A program made the translations under genes and the position numbers. The notes under the pieces are model-generated. The model was given only the letters and a program-made list of their open reading frames with translations. It did not search any database and was not told the DNA's origin. 35,317 nucleotides of DNA from Novosphingobium sp. (GTDB lineage: Bacteria; Pseudomonadota; Alphaproteobacteria; Sphingomonadales; Sphingomonadaceae), in NCBI GenBank assembly GCA_020853995.1, contig JADYXV010000352.1:1-35317 (forward strand), given 5' to 3'. Below are positions 15,703 through 23,739 of this stretch, piece after piece (within the stretch, counting starts at the first letter, position 1; the number at the start of each line of letters is the position of its first letter).

Positions 15703-17520
15703 TCACGCCTTATACAGCGCGTCCACCCGCGCGCCGTAGCGCTCCTTGATCTTGTGGCGCCGGATTTTCAGGCTCGGGGTCATTTCCTCGTTGTCGATCG
15801 AAAACGCTTCGTCCGCGAAAGTGAACTGGCGGACCTTTTCGATCACCGATACGTCTTTGTTTACCCGGTCCACCGCGTTGCGGATGGCGTTGCGGAAGGC
15901 GGGCAGGTTTTGCAGTTCCTTGAAATCGAAGTGTTCGCCCTGGGCGCGGGCCCACTCCAGCGCCCATTCGGGATCGGGCACGATCAGGCCGACGATGTAG
16001 GGCCGCTTGTCGCCGCTCACCATGGCTTGGGCGATTTCCGGCTGGAGCGTCAGCATGCCTTCGATCTTCTGGGGGGATACATTGTCGCCCTTGTCGTTGA
16101 CGATCATGTCCTTCTTGCGATCAGTGATGACGATACGGCCCCTCTTGTCGATGTGGCCGATGTCGCCGGTATGCAGCCAGCCTGCGTTGGGGCCGTCTTG
16201 CGGAATGGCGCGCGCGGTTTCAGCTTCGTTGCGCCAATAGCCGTGCATGACCAGTTCGCCGCGCGTCAGGATTTCGCCATCCTCGGCGATTTTCACCTCG
16301 ACGCCCTTCATCGGCGGGCCAACGGTGTTCATGCCGATGCCGACACGCGGGCGATTGCACGATATCACAGGGCCCGCCTCGGTCTGGCCATAGCCTTGCA
16401 GCATGGTCAGGCCCATCGCATCGAAAAACACGCCGACATCGGGGTTCAGCGGCGCGCCGCCTGAAACCATCGCCTTCAATCGGCCGCCAAAGCGGGCGCG
16501 GATCTTGGGCCGCAACGTGCGTTCAAGGATCGCGCTCATCGGCAGGTCCAGCAGGCGGCGCTTGCCCGCCGCCTTGCGCGTTCCAATGCCCAGCGCGCGG
16601 TCCATCAGGTAATTGGCGACTTTGCCCTGTTTTTCCACTTGCTTCATGATGCGCGCGCGCAGCACTTCAAACAGGCGCGGCACCACGACCATCATCGTCG
16701 GGCGCACTTCCTCGATGTTCGACGCCAGCTTTTCCAAACCTTCGGAATAGTAAATCTGCGCGCCCATGCCGATAGGCAGATACTGCCCGCCGGTGTGTTC
16801 ATAAGCGTGTGACAGCGGCAGGAAGGACAGGAACACTTCCTCGTCCCAGCCGAAATCCTCGGCCAGAATGTGTGCCGCGCCATCCACGTTGCACAGGATC
16901 GATCCGTGGTGCAGCCGCACCCCGCGCGGGGAACCGCCCGTGCCGCTGGTATAGATCAGGCAAGCCAGATCGTCGCGGCGCATGGTGGAAAGCCGCGCAT
17001 CCACCGCGCGCCGTGCGGCATCGGCATCGCCTGTCGTCATTGCGGCCCAATCGTGGAACGCGAGCTTGCCCGCCTGCATCTGGCGCAGCGGTTCCATGCC
17101 GATCACGTGTTCGACACACGGCGCGGCAAGGGCTGCGGGCAGCACGGCGTTGGACAGTTTGGACGTGGACACGATCACCGCCCGCGCGCCTGAATTTTCC
17201 AGAATGTGCAAATGATCGCGTTCGGTATTGGTGGTGTAGGTCGGCACGGTAACCAACCCCGCTGCCATGATCGCAAGGTCTGCAATCGCCCATTCCGGAC
17301 GGTTTTCCGATACCAGCGCCACACGGTCGCCCGCGCTCAATCCCAAAGCGCGCAAGTTCTCCGCCAGCAGACAAACCTTGCGCGCAGCTTCGGCCCAGCT
17401 TTGCGATTGCCATTTGCCTTCGCGCTTGGCCCACAGGAACGGGCCTTCGCCACGGGCCTTTGCCCGGTCAAGGAACATGGCGACAAGATTGGGATAGCCT
17501 GCGAAATCGGTAAGCTGCAC
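15703..17520 (-). CDS. Long-chain acyl-CoA synthetase (AMP-forming)
   Basis: A ~605-residue ANL-superfamily enzyme. The AMP-binding P-loop IYTSGTGGSPRGV is at about residues 190-202. GYGQTEAGP, the adenylation motif HTGDIG and the C-terminal catalytic Lys region TPSLKIRR are all present. It activates fatty acids as acyl-adenylate and then acyl-CoA, feeding beta-oxidation or lipid synthesis in the cytosol or at the inner membrane. The GTG at 17520 is chosen because GCGAGG lies 9 bases upstream and VQLTDF matches the usual N-terminus. A GTG at 17565 would add 15 residues translated through a small hairpin (CCGGAGC 17537-17543 / GCTCCGG 17552-17558). It follows ggt on the same strand, possibly cotranscribed. 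Confidence 0.92.
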   Translation of the reverse strand: MQLTDFAGYPNLVAMFLDRAKARGEGPFLWAKREGKWQSQSWAEAARKVCLLAENLRALGLSAGDRVALVSENRPEWAIADLAIMAAGLVTVPTYTTNTERDHLHILENSGARAVIVSTSKLSNAVLPAALAAPCVEHVIGMEPLRQMQAGKLAFHDWAAMTTGDADAARRAVDARLSTMRRDDLACLIYTSGTGGSPRGVRLHHGSILCNVDGAAHILAEDFGWDEEVFLSFLPLSHAYEHTGGQYLPIGMGAQIYYSEGLEKLASNIEEVRPTMMVVVPRLFEVLRARIMKQVEKQGKVANYLMDRALGIGTRKAAGKRRLLDLPMSAILERTLRPKIRARFGGRLKAMVSGGAPLNPDVGVFFDAMGLTMLQGYGQTEAGPVISCNRPRVGIGMNTVGPPMKGVEVKIAEDGEILTRGELVMHGYWRNEAETARAIPQDGPNAGWLHTGDIGHIDKRGRIVITDRKKDMIVNDKGDNVSPQKIEGMLTLQPEIAQAMVSGDKRPYIVGLIVPDPEWALEWARAQGEHFDFKELQNLPAFRNAIRNAVDRVNKDVSVIEKVRQFTFADEAFSIDNEEMTPSLKIRRHKIKERYGARVDALYKA

Positions 17521-17611
17521 GTTCGGAATCCTCGCCCCGGAGCCGGTTGGAGCTCCGGCTTCCACTTGGTCGGACGTGAACCTAGTGCCGCAGTTTCATT
17601 ACGGCAACAGT

Positions 17612-19363
17612 TCAGGGAGCCACTGCGGCCCCTTCACTGCGCGGATCAGCCGCGCCGCGCCACACACCGTCCAGATGTTCGATGGCATTGGCTTTGAACG
17701 AGGGGTTGCGCGCCATGATCTTGGCATGGCCCAACGCCTGCAAGGCCGGGATCATGGTTTCCAATGCCGTACCTTTTTCCACAAACACCGTTTCGCCACC
17801 CGGCGCAAAGACCGTGGGCAGGGCAATGGCATCGCGCGCTGACAGGTTCCAGTCGAGCACGCCGATGATTGCCTTGGCTACTTGCGCGGGGATGGTCGTG
17901 CCGCCAGCCGCGCCGACCGCCAGCCGCAGTTTGCCATCGGGGCCATAGACCAGCGTCGGTGCCATTGAACTGCGCGGACGCTTGCCGCCTTCAACGCGGT
18001 TCGCGGTGGGCTTGCCGTCCTTTTCGGGCACGATGTTGAAATCGGTCAGCTCGTTGTTCAGATAATAGCCGCCCACCATCAGGCCCGATCCGAACGGCCC
18101 TTCGATGGTCGAGGTATAGCTGGTGGAATTGCCCCAGCGGTCCACGGTGACAAAATGCGTTGTGCCATGCTCTTCCTGGCGGGCAGGCCGTGCAAAAGCC
18201 AGCGTTGCCCCCGGCGGTGTGCCGGGAAGGGCGCTTGGCATTGTCGCACTTGGCGAAATCAGCGCCGAACGTGCCGCAAGGTAGGCGGGATCGATCAGCC
18301 CCTTGATCGGCACCGATACGAAATCGGCATCGGCAGCATATTGCTCCCGGTCAGCATAAGCGAGGCGTTGCGATTCAGCGATCAGGTGCCATGCCGTCGG
18401 GTCAGCCGGGCCAAGCGCTTTCATGTCGAAGCGTTCAAGCTGCTTGAGAATGGCGTAAACCGTTGTCGCGCCCGATGACGGCGGCCCCATGCCGCAAATG
18501 CGGTATTGGCGGTATTGCCCGCACACCGCAGGGCGCTCAACGGCTTTGTAAGCGGCAAGGTCTGCCGAGGTCATCGGCGCAGGATTGCGGGGCGCGGTGC
18601 CCACTTTGGTGGCCAGCAAAGTGGCGTTATCGCCGGTATAGAAACTGTCGGCCCCGCGCGCGGCGATGGTTTCCAGCGTAGCGGCCAGCGCCGGATTGCG
18701 CACCAATGTGCCTTCGGGCAGCGGCTGGCCATCAGCGCCATAGAACAGCGCACGGGCATCAGGATCAAGCGCGCCGGTGCGGATCGCGTTGGTCAGCGAT
18801 GCCCGCATGCGCGGAGTTATCTGGTACCCCTCGCGCGCCAGCCTGATCGCGGGCTGAAACAGGGTGCGCCATGAAAGCTTGCCATGTTTGTTGTGCACCA
18901 GGGCGGCAAGGCGAAGATTGCCGGGCACCCCCACACTGCGCCCGCCGGGAACCGCATCGCCATAGGACATCGGCTTGCCATCGACAAAGAACCATTCCGG
19001 CGTGGCGGCTTTGGGTGCGGTTTCGCGCCCGTCTATGGTTGAGACGTTGCCGCCTGCATCGCCCAGAACCAGAAACCCGCCCCCGCCAATGCCCGAACTT
19101 TGCGGCTCGACCACCGTCAGCGCCAGCATCGTGGCGATGGAGGCGTCTACCGCGCTTCCGCCCAGGCGGAGCATTTGCGCGCCTGCCTCTGCGGCGCGCG
19201 GATCGGCTGCCGAGACGAGGCCGGCGCTATCATCGGGAACGCCGCTGGTGGCGGCGGCAGGCGGAGTGCGCGGCGGCACCGAAGCGTTCGGCGGCGGGAC
19301 GCAAGCACTGGCCAGAAGGGCGGCGCTGAGGGGCAGAAAGCGAAGCGTGCGCATGAAGTTCAT
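17612..19363 (-). CDS. ggt: Gamma-glutamyltransferase, predicted lipoprotein
   Basis: A 583-residue Ntn-hydrolase. The N-terminus MNFMRTLRFLPLSAALLASA ends in a lipobox (L-A-S-A-C21), so the mature protein is probably anchored by a lipidated Cys in the periplasm. The propeptide is autocleaved before the nucleophile T401 in EEHGTTHF; the oxyanion/glycine region SSMAPTLV is also present. Family members cleave gamma-glutamyl bonds, chiefly of glutathione, and recycle amino acids. The start is the ATG at 19363, 10 bases after the pyrD stop; ATG 19354 is possible. Close spacing suggests a pyrD-ggt transcript, though no functional link is obvious. Confidence 0.93.
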   Translation of the reverse strand: MNFMRTLRFLPLSAALLASACVPPPNASVPPRTPPAAATSGVPDDSAGLVSAADPRAAEAGAQMLRLGGSAVDASIATMLALTVVEPQSSGIGGGGFLVLGDAGGNVSTIDGRETAPKAATPEWFFVDGKPMSYGDAVPGGRSVGVPGNLRLAALVHNKHGKLSWRTLFQPAIRLAREGYQITPRMRASLTNAIRTGALDPDARALFYGADGQPLPEGTLVRNPALAATLETIAARGADSFYTGDNATLLATKVGTAPRNPAPMTSADLAAYKAVERPAVCGQYRQYRICGMGPPSSGATTVYAILKQLERFDMKALGPADPTAWHLIAESQRLAYADREQYAADADFVSVPIKGLIDPAYLAARSALISPSATMPSALPGTPPGATLAFARPARQEEHGTTHFVTVDRWGNSTSYTSTIEGPFGSGLMVGGYYLNNELTDFNIVPEKDGKPTANRVEGGKRPRSSMAPTLVYGPDGKLRLAVGAAGGTTIPAQVAKAIIGVLDWNLSARDAIALPTVFAPGGETVFVEKGTALETMIPALQALGHAKIMARNPSFKANAIEHLDGVWRGAADPRSEGAAVAP

Positions 19364-19373
19364 GGCCCACACG

Positions 19374-20423
19374 CTATTCGCTGCCGACCGCCTCTGCAAT
19401 GGATGTCAGCCCTGCTTCGCGCACCTTTGTTTCAAGCCCTTTGACAAGGCGGCGGGCAAGCCCCGGCCCTTCATAGACCAGCGCGCTGTAAAGCTGGATC
19501 AGGCTGGCCCCTGCGCGGATGCGGTCCCAGGCATCGTCCACAGTTGAAATGCCGCCAACGCCGACCAGAGGGATCGCCCCGCCGCTGGCCTTGCGGAAAT
19601 CGCGCAGCCGTTGCAGCGCAAGATCGCGCAAGGGTTTGCCCGAAAGCCCGCCTGCCTCGCCCGCATGGGCCGAACGCAGCGCCGGACGCGTAATCGTGGT
19701 GTTCGATATGATGAGCGCAGCCAGCTTCTTTTCCAGCGCGATGCGGCAGATGCTGTCAATATCGGCAGGTTCAAGATCGGGTGCCAGTTTCAGGAATACC
19801 GGCACATGGCTGTTGCCGCGCGCTTCCAGCACACCGTCAAGCAATGCGGATAGCGCGCCTTCATCCTGCAAGGCGCGCAGGCCCGGTGTGTTGGGCGAGG
19901 AGATGTTCACCGTGAGATAGGACGCCAGCGGCGCCATAAGCCGGGTCATCTGCGCGTAATCGGCAATGCGATCAGGCGAATCCTTGTTCGCACCGATATT
20001 TACGCCAACGATACCCGGAAGACCGTGCGCGCCGGTTTCGCGCCGCCGCATCAACCGGTTGGTCACTGCTTGCGCACCTTCGTTGTTAAACCCCATGCGA
20101 TTGATCACAGCGAGGTCTTCAACCAGCCGGAACAGGCGCGGCTTGGGGTTGCCCTCTTGGGGAAGGGGTGTGACCGTGCCGACCTCGACCGAACCGAATC
20201 CGAATCCCAGCATGGCATCGGGCACTTCGGCGTTCTTGTCGAAGCCGGGGGCCATGCCGACCGGATTGGGAAAGACTATCCCGCCAATCCGTTGCGCAAG
20301 GGTGGGGGTGGGCGCAGCCCGCGAACCATTTTGCATTAATCCCAATGCCTTGATCGTCAGGCGATGGGCTGGTTCGGCAGGGATGCGGAAAATCAGGGGG
20401 CGCAACAAGGAAAAAGGCGTCAC
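19374..20423 (-). CDS. pyrD: Dihydroorotate dehydrogenase (quinone), class 2
   Basis: A 349-residue FMN enzyme of pyrimidine biosynthesis that oxidises dihydroorotate to orotate and reduces membrane quinone. The N-terminal amphipathic helices (LLRPLIFRIPAEPAHRL) that bind the membrane mark class 2. NPVGMAPGFDKNAEV, INRMGFNNEGA and NISSPNTPGLR (with the catalytic Ser) are conserved, and GVGGISTVDDAWDRIRAG contributes the FMN phosphate site. The start chosen is the GTG at 20423 because it gives the normal N-terminus; the frame opens further upstream (20480) without family similarity. No strong Shine-Dalgarno is visible. It is first in a probable pyrD-ggt-acyl-CoA synthetase transcript. Confidence 0.94.
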   Translation of the reverse strand: MTPFSLLRPLIFRIPAEPAHRLTIKALGLMQNGSRAAPTPTLAQRIGGIVFPNPVGMAPGFDKNAEVPDAMLGFGFGSVEVGTVTPLPQEGNPKPRLFRLVEDLAVINRMGFNNEGAQAVTNRLMRRRETGAHGLPGIVGVNIGANKDSPDRIADYAQMTRLMAPLASYLTVNISSPNTPGLRALQDEGALSALLDGVLEARGNSHVPVFLKLAPDLEPADIDSICRIALEKKLAALIISNTTITRPALRSAHAGEAGGLSGKPLRDLALQRLRDFRKASGGAIPLVGVGGISTVDDAWDRIRAGASLIQLYSALVYEGPGLARRLVKGLETKVREAGLTSIAEAVGSE

Positions 20424-20624
20424 AGGTATCGGTCCAATTGGGCGTCCATTACTGCAAGGGCGGAAACGCGCTTGCACCACGGCGCTTTGTTTTTTGTCCT
20501 ATTGCGCCTGCATACAGCAACGGCCAAGTCCTTACTTTGCGGAACTAACAGCAATTGTCATCGAATGATCGGGGTATGTTGCTTCAATGCAACCGATTTT
20601 GTCGAATTCATACAATTCATAACA

Positions 20625-20737
20625 GGCCCGACTGCGTAGCTAGTCCTTGCGACCCGAAGGGCTCGGTGCACTTTAGTGCTGAGTTCTCGACTTTAAGGCG
20701 GCCGAACACCCTCAAAGGTTTCGGCCGCCCTTTTTTT
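20625..20737 (+). ncRNA. Candidate structured small RNA or leader ending in an intrinsic terminator
   Basis: Between the divergent pyrD and Rrf2 genes the plus strand can fold CCC-GAA-GGG (20653-20661) and GCAC-TTTA-GTGC (about 20668-20679, with extra outer pairs), then the terminator at 20697-20737. There is no credible ORF. The terminator closes a transcript before the suf promoter, so something short must start in roughly 20560-20640. I recognised no known RNA family and no convincing promoter. This is an inference from structure only. Confidence 0.3.
20697..20737 (+). terminator. Strong Rho-independent terminator upstream of the suf operon
   Basis: GGCGGCCGAA (20697-20706) pairs perfectly with TTCGGCCGCC (20720-20729), extended inward by ACC/GGT, and is followed by seven T residues (20731-20737). 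It is the best intrinsic terminator in the window. It points in the plus direction with no plus-strand gene before it. Confidence 0.85.
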
Positions 20738-20781
20738 GCCCCCGGTTGATATGCCCGGCACATTGGTCCGCGAACCCCGCC

Positions 20782-20810
20782 TTGTATCTTGTGAATCGAG
20801 CGTCTAGATA
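20782..20810 (+). promoter_or_regulatory. Candidate suf operon promoter
   Basis: TTGTAT (20782-20787) and TAGATA (20805-20810) are spaced by 17 bases, a plausible sigma-70 type promoter 54 bases before the Rrf2 ATG and downstream of the terminator. Confidence 0.45.
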
Positions 20811-20823
20811 ACCGGAGTGAGTC

Positions 20824-20844
20824 GGTCTGATTTCATTTCGGACC
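20824..20844 (+). promoter_or_regulatory. Imperfect dyad in the suf leader
   Basis: GGTCTGA (20824-20830) and TCGGACC (20838-20844) match as inverted repeats at 6 of 7 positions around TTTCATT, just downstream of the -10 box. It could be an operator for the Rrf2 protein encoded next, or an mRNA hairpin. It does not match the E. coli IscR consensus. Confidence 0.35.
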
Positions 20845-20863
20845 CTCCGGGACCAACCAGACG

Positions 20864-21304
20864 ATGCGCCTTTCCAGCATGGCCGATTATGCCGTCGTAA
20901 CGATGAGCGCCGCCGCGCGCCATTGCGGGCATGCGCGTGTTTCGGCCCAGCAACTGGCTGACGAAACGGGCCTGCCTGCGCCCACGGTGCAAAAACTGGT
21001 CAGCAAATTGTCGGCAGCAGGGCTGTTGAAATCGGTGCGCGGCGCAGGTGGCGGGCTAAAATTGGCACGCCCTGCCGCTGCGATTACGCTGGCTGATATT
21101 GTTGAGGCGGTGGAAGGCCCGATTGCGATGGCACCTTGCAGCGATCATGGTCGCCACGATTGCACGCTCGAAGCCGCCTGTTCAATCCGTCCGCACTGGC
21201 CCGCTGTTGATGCCGCATTGCGCGGCGCGCTGGCCGGAATTTCGCTCACCCAATTGTCCCGTCCCGCTGGAATTGCGGCCCCGGTGGCGGAGGTTATGGC
21301 ATGA
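20864..21304 (+). CDS. Rrf2-family Fe-S-sensing regulator of the SUF system
   Basis: A 146-residue protein with the Rrf2 winged helix: [11 protein letters not shown] at the N-terminus, [19 protein letters not shown] as recognition region, and the GGGLKLARP wing. Three cysteines C92, C100 and C106 (C-x7-C-x5-C) follow, the cluster-ligand pattern of IscR/SufR-like sensors. Such proteins bind a labile Fe-S cluster and adjust transcription of the biogenesis operon to cluster demand. It heads the suf operon and overlaps sufB by ATGA (21301-21304), so autoregulation is likely; the dyad at 20824-20844 is a candidate site. It most resembles the SUF-linked Rrf2 subgroup rather than NsrR or CymR. Confidence 0.92.
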   Translation: MRLSSMADYAVVTMSAAARHCGHARVSAQQLADETGLPAPTVQKLVSKLSAAGLLKSVRGAGGGLKLARPAAAITLADIVEAVEGPIAMAPCSDHGRHDCTLEAACSIRPHWPAVDAALRGALAGISLTQLSRPAGIAAPVAEVMA

Positions 21305-22782
21305 CAGACGACGTTTACATCAAAGATCAGGCAGCGCACGATGCGGCTGCCAAAGTGGCCGATTATGAACATGGCTGGTCATCCGACATTGAACAGGAAT
21401 ATGGCCCCAAAGGCCTGTCCGAAGATACCGTCCGCTATATCTCGGCCAAAAAGGACGAGCCGGAGTGGATGCTCGAATGGCGGCTCAAGGCCTATCGCCA
21501 CTGGCTGACGATGCCCACGCCCGATTGGGCCAAGCTGAACGTCCCGCCGATTGATTATCAGGACGCCTATTACTGGGCCGCGCCCAAAACCAAGCCCAAG
21601 CTCGGCAGTCTGGACGAGGTTGATCCCGAAATCCTGCGCATTTACGAAAAGCTGGGCATTCCGCTGGCTGAACAGGAAGTGCTCGCCGGTGTTGAAGGCG
21701 CGCGCCGTGTGGCCGTGGATGCGGTGTTTGACAGCGTTTCGGTCGCCACCACCTTCCGCAAGGAACTGGAAGCCGCAGGCGTCATCTTCCGCTCTATCAG
21801 TGAAGCGATCCGCGAATATCCTGAGCATGTGAAGAAGTGGCTGGGCAAGGTCGTGCCGATGCACGACAACTACTTTGCCGCGCTGAACTGCGCGGTCTTT
21901 TCCGACGGCACTTTCGTCTACATCCCCGAAGGCGTGCGCTGCCCGATGGAGCTTTCCACCTATTTCCGCATCAATGCTGAAAACACCGGACAGTTCGAAC
22001 GCACGCTGATCGTGGCCGACAAGGGCAGCTATGTCAGTTACCTCGAAGGCTGCACCGCGCCGATGCGCGATGAAAACCAGCTTCACGCCGCCGTGGTCGA
22101 ACTCGTCGCGATGGACGATGCCGAGATCAAGTATTCCACCGTGCAGAACTGGTATCCCGGCAATGCCGAGGGCCTTGGTGGCATCTACAATTTCGTCACC
22201 AAGCGCGCGCTGTGCCAAGGCAAACGCTCAAAGGTTTCGTGGACGCAGGTTGAAACCGGCTCTGCGATCACGTGGAAGTATCCAAGCTGCGTTCTCAATG
22301 GTGATGATTCGGTGGGCGAGTTCTACTCGGTCGCGGTCACCAACAATTACCAGCAGGCCGATACCGGCACCAAGATGATCCACAACGGCAAGCGCACCCG
22401 CTCGACCATCGTGTCGAAGGGCATTTCTGCGGGCAAGTCGAACAACACCTATCGCGGCCTTGTTCGCGTCGCGCCGGGTGCCGATGGCGTGCGCAATTTC
22501 ACCCAGTGCGACAGCCTGCTGCTGGGCGCTGATTGCGGCGCGCATACCGTGCCCTACATCGAAGTGCGCAACCCCACCGCCACCATCGAACATGAAGCCA
22601 CCACCAGCAAGATCAGCGACGATCAGCTCTACTACGCCATGCAGCGTGGCCTCGATCAGGAAAGCGCCGTCGCCCTGATCGTCAACGGCTTCGCCCGCGA
22701 AGTGCTCAAGCAATTGCCGATGGAATTTGCAGTCGAAGCGCAAAAGCTGCTGGGCATCAGCCTTGAAGGATCAGTCGGTTGA
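21301..22782 (+). CDS. sufB: Fe-S cluster scaffold protein SufB
   Basis: A 493-residue SufB, normal length. With SufC and SufD it forms the SufBCD scaffold complex where sulfide and iron are assembled into nascent clusters. Conserved blocks include [33 protein letters not shown], the QNWYPGN segment, and [20 protein letters not shown] with C403 at the position used for cluster assembly. The C-terminal [18 protein letters not shown] is typical. ATG 21301 overlaps the regulator stop. The stop at 22780-22782 overlaps the TTG start of the first DUF559-like gene instead of leading directly to sufC. Confidence 0.97.
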   Translation: MTDDVYIKDQAAHDAAAKVADYEHGWSSDIEQEYGPKGLSEDTVRYISAKKDEPEWMLEWRLKAYRHWLTMPTPDWAKLNVPPIDYQDAYYWAAPKTKPKLGSLDEVDPEILRIYEKLGIPLAEQEVLAGVEGARRVAVDAVFDSVSVATTFRKELEAAGVIFRSISEAIREYPEHVKKWLGKVVPMHDNYFAALNCAVFSDGTFVYIPEGVRCPMELSTYFRINAENTGQFERTLIVADKGSYVSYLEGCTAPMRDENQLHAAVVELVAMDDAEIKYSTVQNWYPGNAEGLGGIYNFVTKRALCQGKRSKVSWTQVETGSAITWKYPSCVLNGDDSVGEFYSVAVTNNYQQADTGTKMIHNGKRTRSTIVSKGISAGKSNNTYRGLVRVAPGADGVRNFTQCDSLLLGADCGAHTVPYIEVRNPTATIEHEATTSKISDDQLYYAMQRGLDQESAVALIVNGFAREVLKQLPMEFAVEAQKLLGISLEGSVG

Positions 22783-23258
22783 AGAAAACCCTTACCCTGC
22801 GCCCCGCCAGTGAACGCGAAGATGCGCCCAAGCTTCAGCGCAAGGGGCGCGGCTGGAACATTGCCGAATCGCGGCTGGATGCGATCCACGAACTGGCGCG
22901 CGAACGCAAACGCAACCCCACGCCTGCCCAAGTGGCATTGGCCGATGAACTGGCGAAGGAAGATCTGGGCCAATACAAGCCCAAGAGCTTCACCGTCATC
23001 GGCTCGGCCATCGCCAACTTCGCCTGTCTGCCGCTGAAGCTGGTCGTGCTGATCGATGAAGGCGATGTTCCCGCCGAAATCGAACACCGCCGCGACAAGA
23101 GCCTGACCGAAGTCGGCATCAAAGTGGTGCGCTATACCGCCGAAGACGTGCTGGCCGATCCCGAAGGCATCTCACGCGACACAGTTGCCGCGATGAAGGC
23201 GCGTTATGAAGAATTGCGCGCCAATTCACGCCCCCGCACGGGTGGTTACCGCCGGTGA
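22779..23258 (+). CDS. DUF559-like protein with degenerate nuclease site, inside suf operon
   Basis: 159 residues. It starts at a TTG overlapping the sufB stop, with AAGGA 8 bases upstream. The core (about 66-125) matches DUF559, a PD-(D/E)XK fold related to the Vsr very-short-patch repair endonuclease. VIGSAIANF aligns to the family's IADF block and LVVLIDEG to VEVDG. The catalytic Asp is Asn (N80) and the Glu is Leu (L91), so cleavage activity is probably lost. Residues 19-26 (LQRKGRGW) align in frame with the palindrome-encoded LQGRGRGW of the next gene. Its place between sufB and sufC, with coupled overlaps, suggests it is expressed with them. A role in Fe-S assembly is unproven; it may be a tolerated relic. 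Confidence 0.75.
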   Translation: MKKTLTLRPASEREDAPKLQRKGRGWNIAESRLDAIHELARERKRNPTPAQVALADELAKEDLGQYKPKSFTVIGSAIANFACLPLKLVVLIDEGDVPAEIEHRRDKSLTEVGIKVVRYTAEDVLADPEGISRDTVAAMKARYEELRANSRPRTGGYRR

Positions 23259-23737
23259 CGCTCACTTCGCGCGATACATCTGCACGCACCAACTCCCCTC
23301 CCCTTCAGGGGAGGGGCCGGGGGTGGGGGCTATCGGCCGCGCGCCTCGATGAGTTGAATACCCACGCCCGCACCATGCGCAACCAACCTACCGAGCCCGA
23401 AAAGCGGCTGTGGCAGGTGCTCAAAGGCGCGCAACTGGGCGGATACAAGTTTCTCAGGCAAGCCGTGATTGGCAGTGCCATTGCGGATTTCCTTTGCCCG
23501 CAAAAGGGTCTGATCGTCGAAGTTGATGGCAGCACACACACTGATCCCGCAGCCGATGCTCGGCGCACCGAGCGTCTTGAATCACTCGGGTTTCAGGTTG
23601 TGAGGGTGACAAACGGCGATGTGATGCAGAACCTCGAAGGCGTCCAGCGGATGGTTCTGGATGCTCTTGATAGCTTGCCTGATCGGCGAAGCCCCCACCC
23701 CAACCCCTCCCCTGAAGGGGAGGGGCTTGAAGGATGA
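23255..23737 (+). CDS. DUF559 endonuclease-like protein bracketed by inverted palindromes
   Basis: 160 residues, GTG start overlapping the previous stop (GTGA 23255-23258). The DUF559 core is intact: EKRLWQVLKGAQLGGYKF, then SAIADFLCP with D78, and LIVEVDGSTH with E89 and D91, then GFQVVRVTNGDVM. These are the expected PD-(D/E)XK metal-binding residues, so DNA cleavage or nicking is plausible. Residues 14-27 (NSPPLQGRGRGWGL) and 146-160 are translated directly from two GC-rich palindromes, not from ordinary protein sequence. The gene splits sufC from its upstream partners and ends by ATGA overlap with an in-frame sufC ATG. The bracketed structure suggests recent insertion. The substrate is unknown. 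Confidence 0.8.
   Translation: MTLTSRDTSARTNSPPLQGRGRGWGLSAARLDELNTHARTMRNQPTEPEKRLWQVLKGAQLGGYKFLRQAVIGSAIADFLCPQKGLIVEVDGSTHTDPAADARRTERLESLGFQVVRVTNGDVMQNLEGVQRMVLDALDSLPDRRSPHPNPSPEGEGLEG
23295..23331 (+). repeat. GC-rich palindromic repeat, copy B (left end of DUF559 cassette)
   Basis: CCCCTCCCC (23295-23303) and GGGGAGGGG (23308-23316) form a perfect 9-base-pair stem around TTCA, followed by CCGGGGGTGGGGGCT. It is in inverted orientation to copy C at 23690-23725, with which it shares the whole stem and most of the tail. Confidence 0.9.
23690..23725 (-). repeat. GC-rich palindromic repeat, copy C (right end of DUF559 cassette)
   Basis: CCCCTCCCC (23704-23712), TGAA and GGGGAGGGG (23717-23725). 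Read on the minus strand it equals copy B through the 22-base stem-loop, then differs by TT for CC and one missing G before GGGGTGGGGGCT. Its right arm lies just before the sufC ribosome binding site. Confidence 0.9.
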
Positions 23738-23739
23738 TC

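Noticed and set aside
15610-16464. 284-codon plus-strand frame after mutS
   Set aside because: Starts inside the hairpin repeat and runs opposite the acyl-CoA synthetase C-terminal domain; no domain recognised.
20782-20863. Canonical IscR binding site at the suf promoter
   Set aside because: The only dyad found (20824-20844) does not match the known type 1 or type 2 IscR consensus, so it is reported only as an unassigned dyad.
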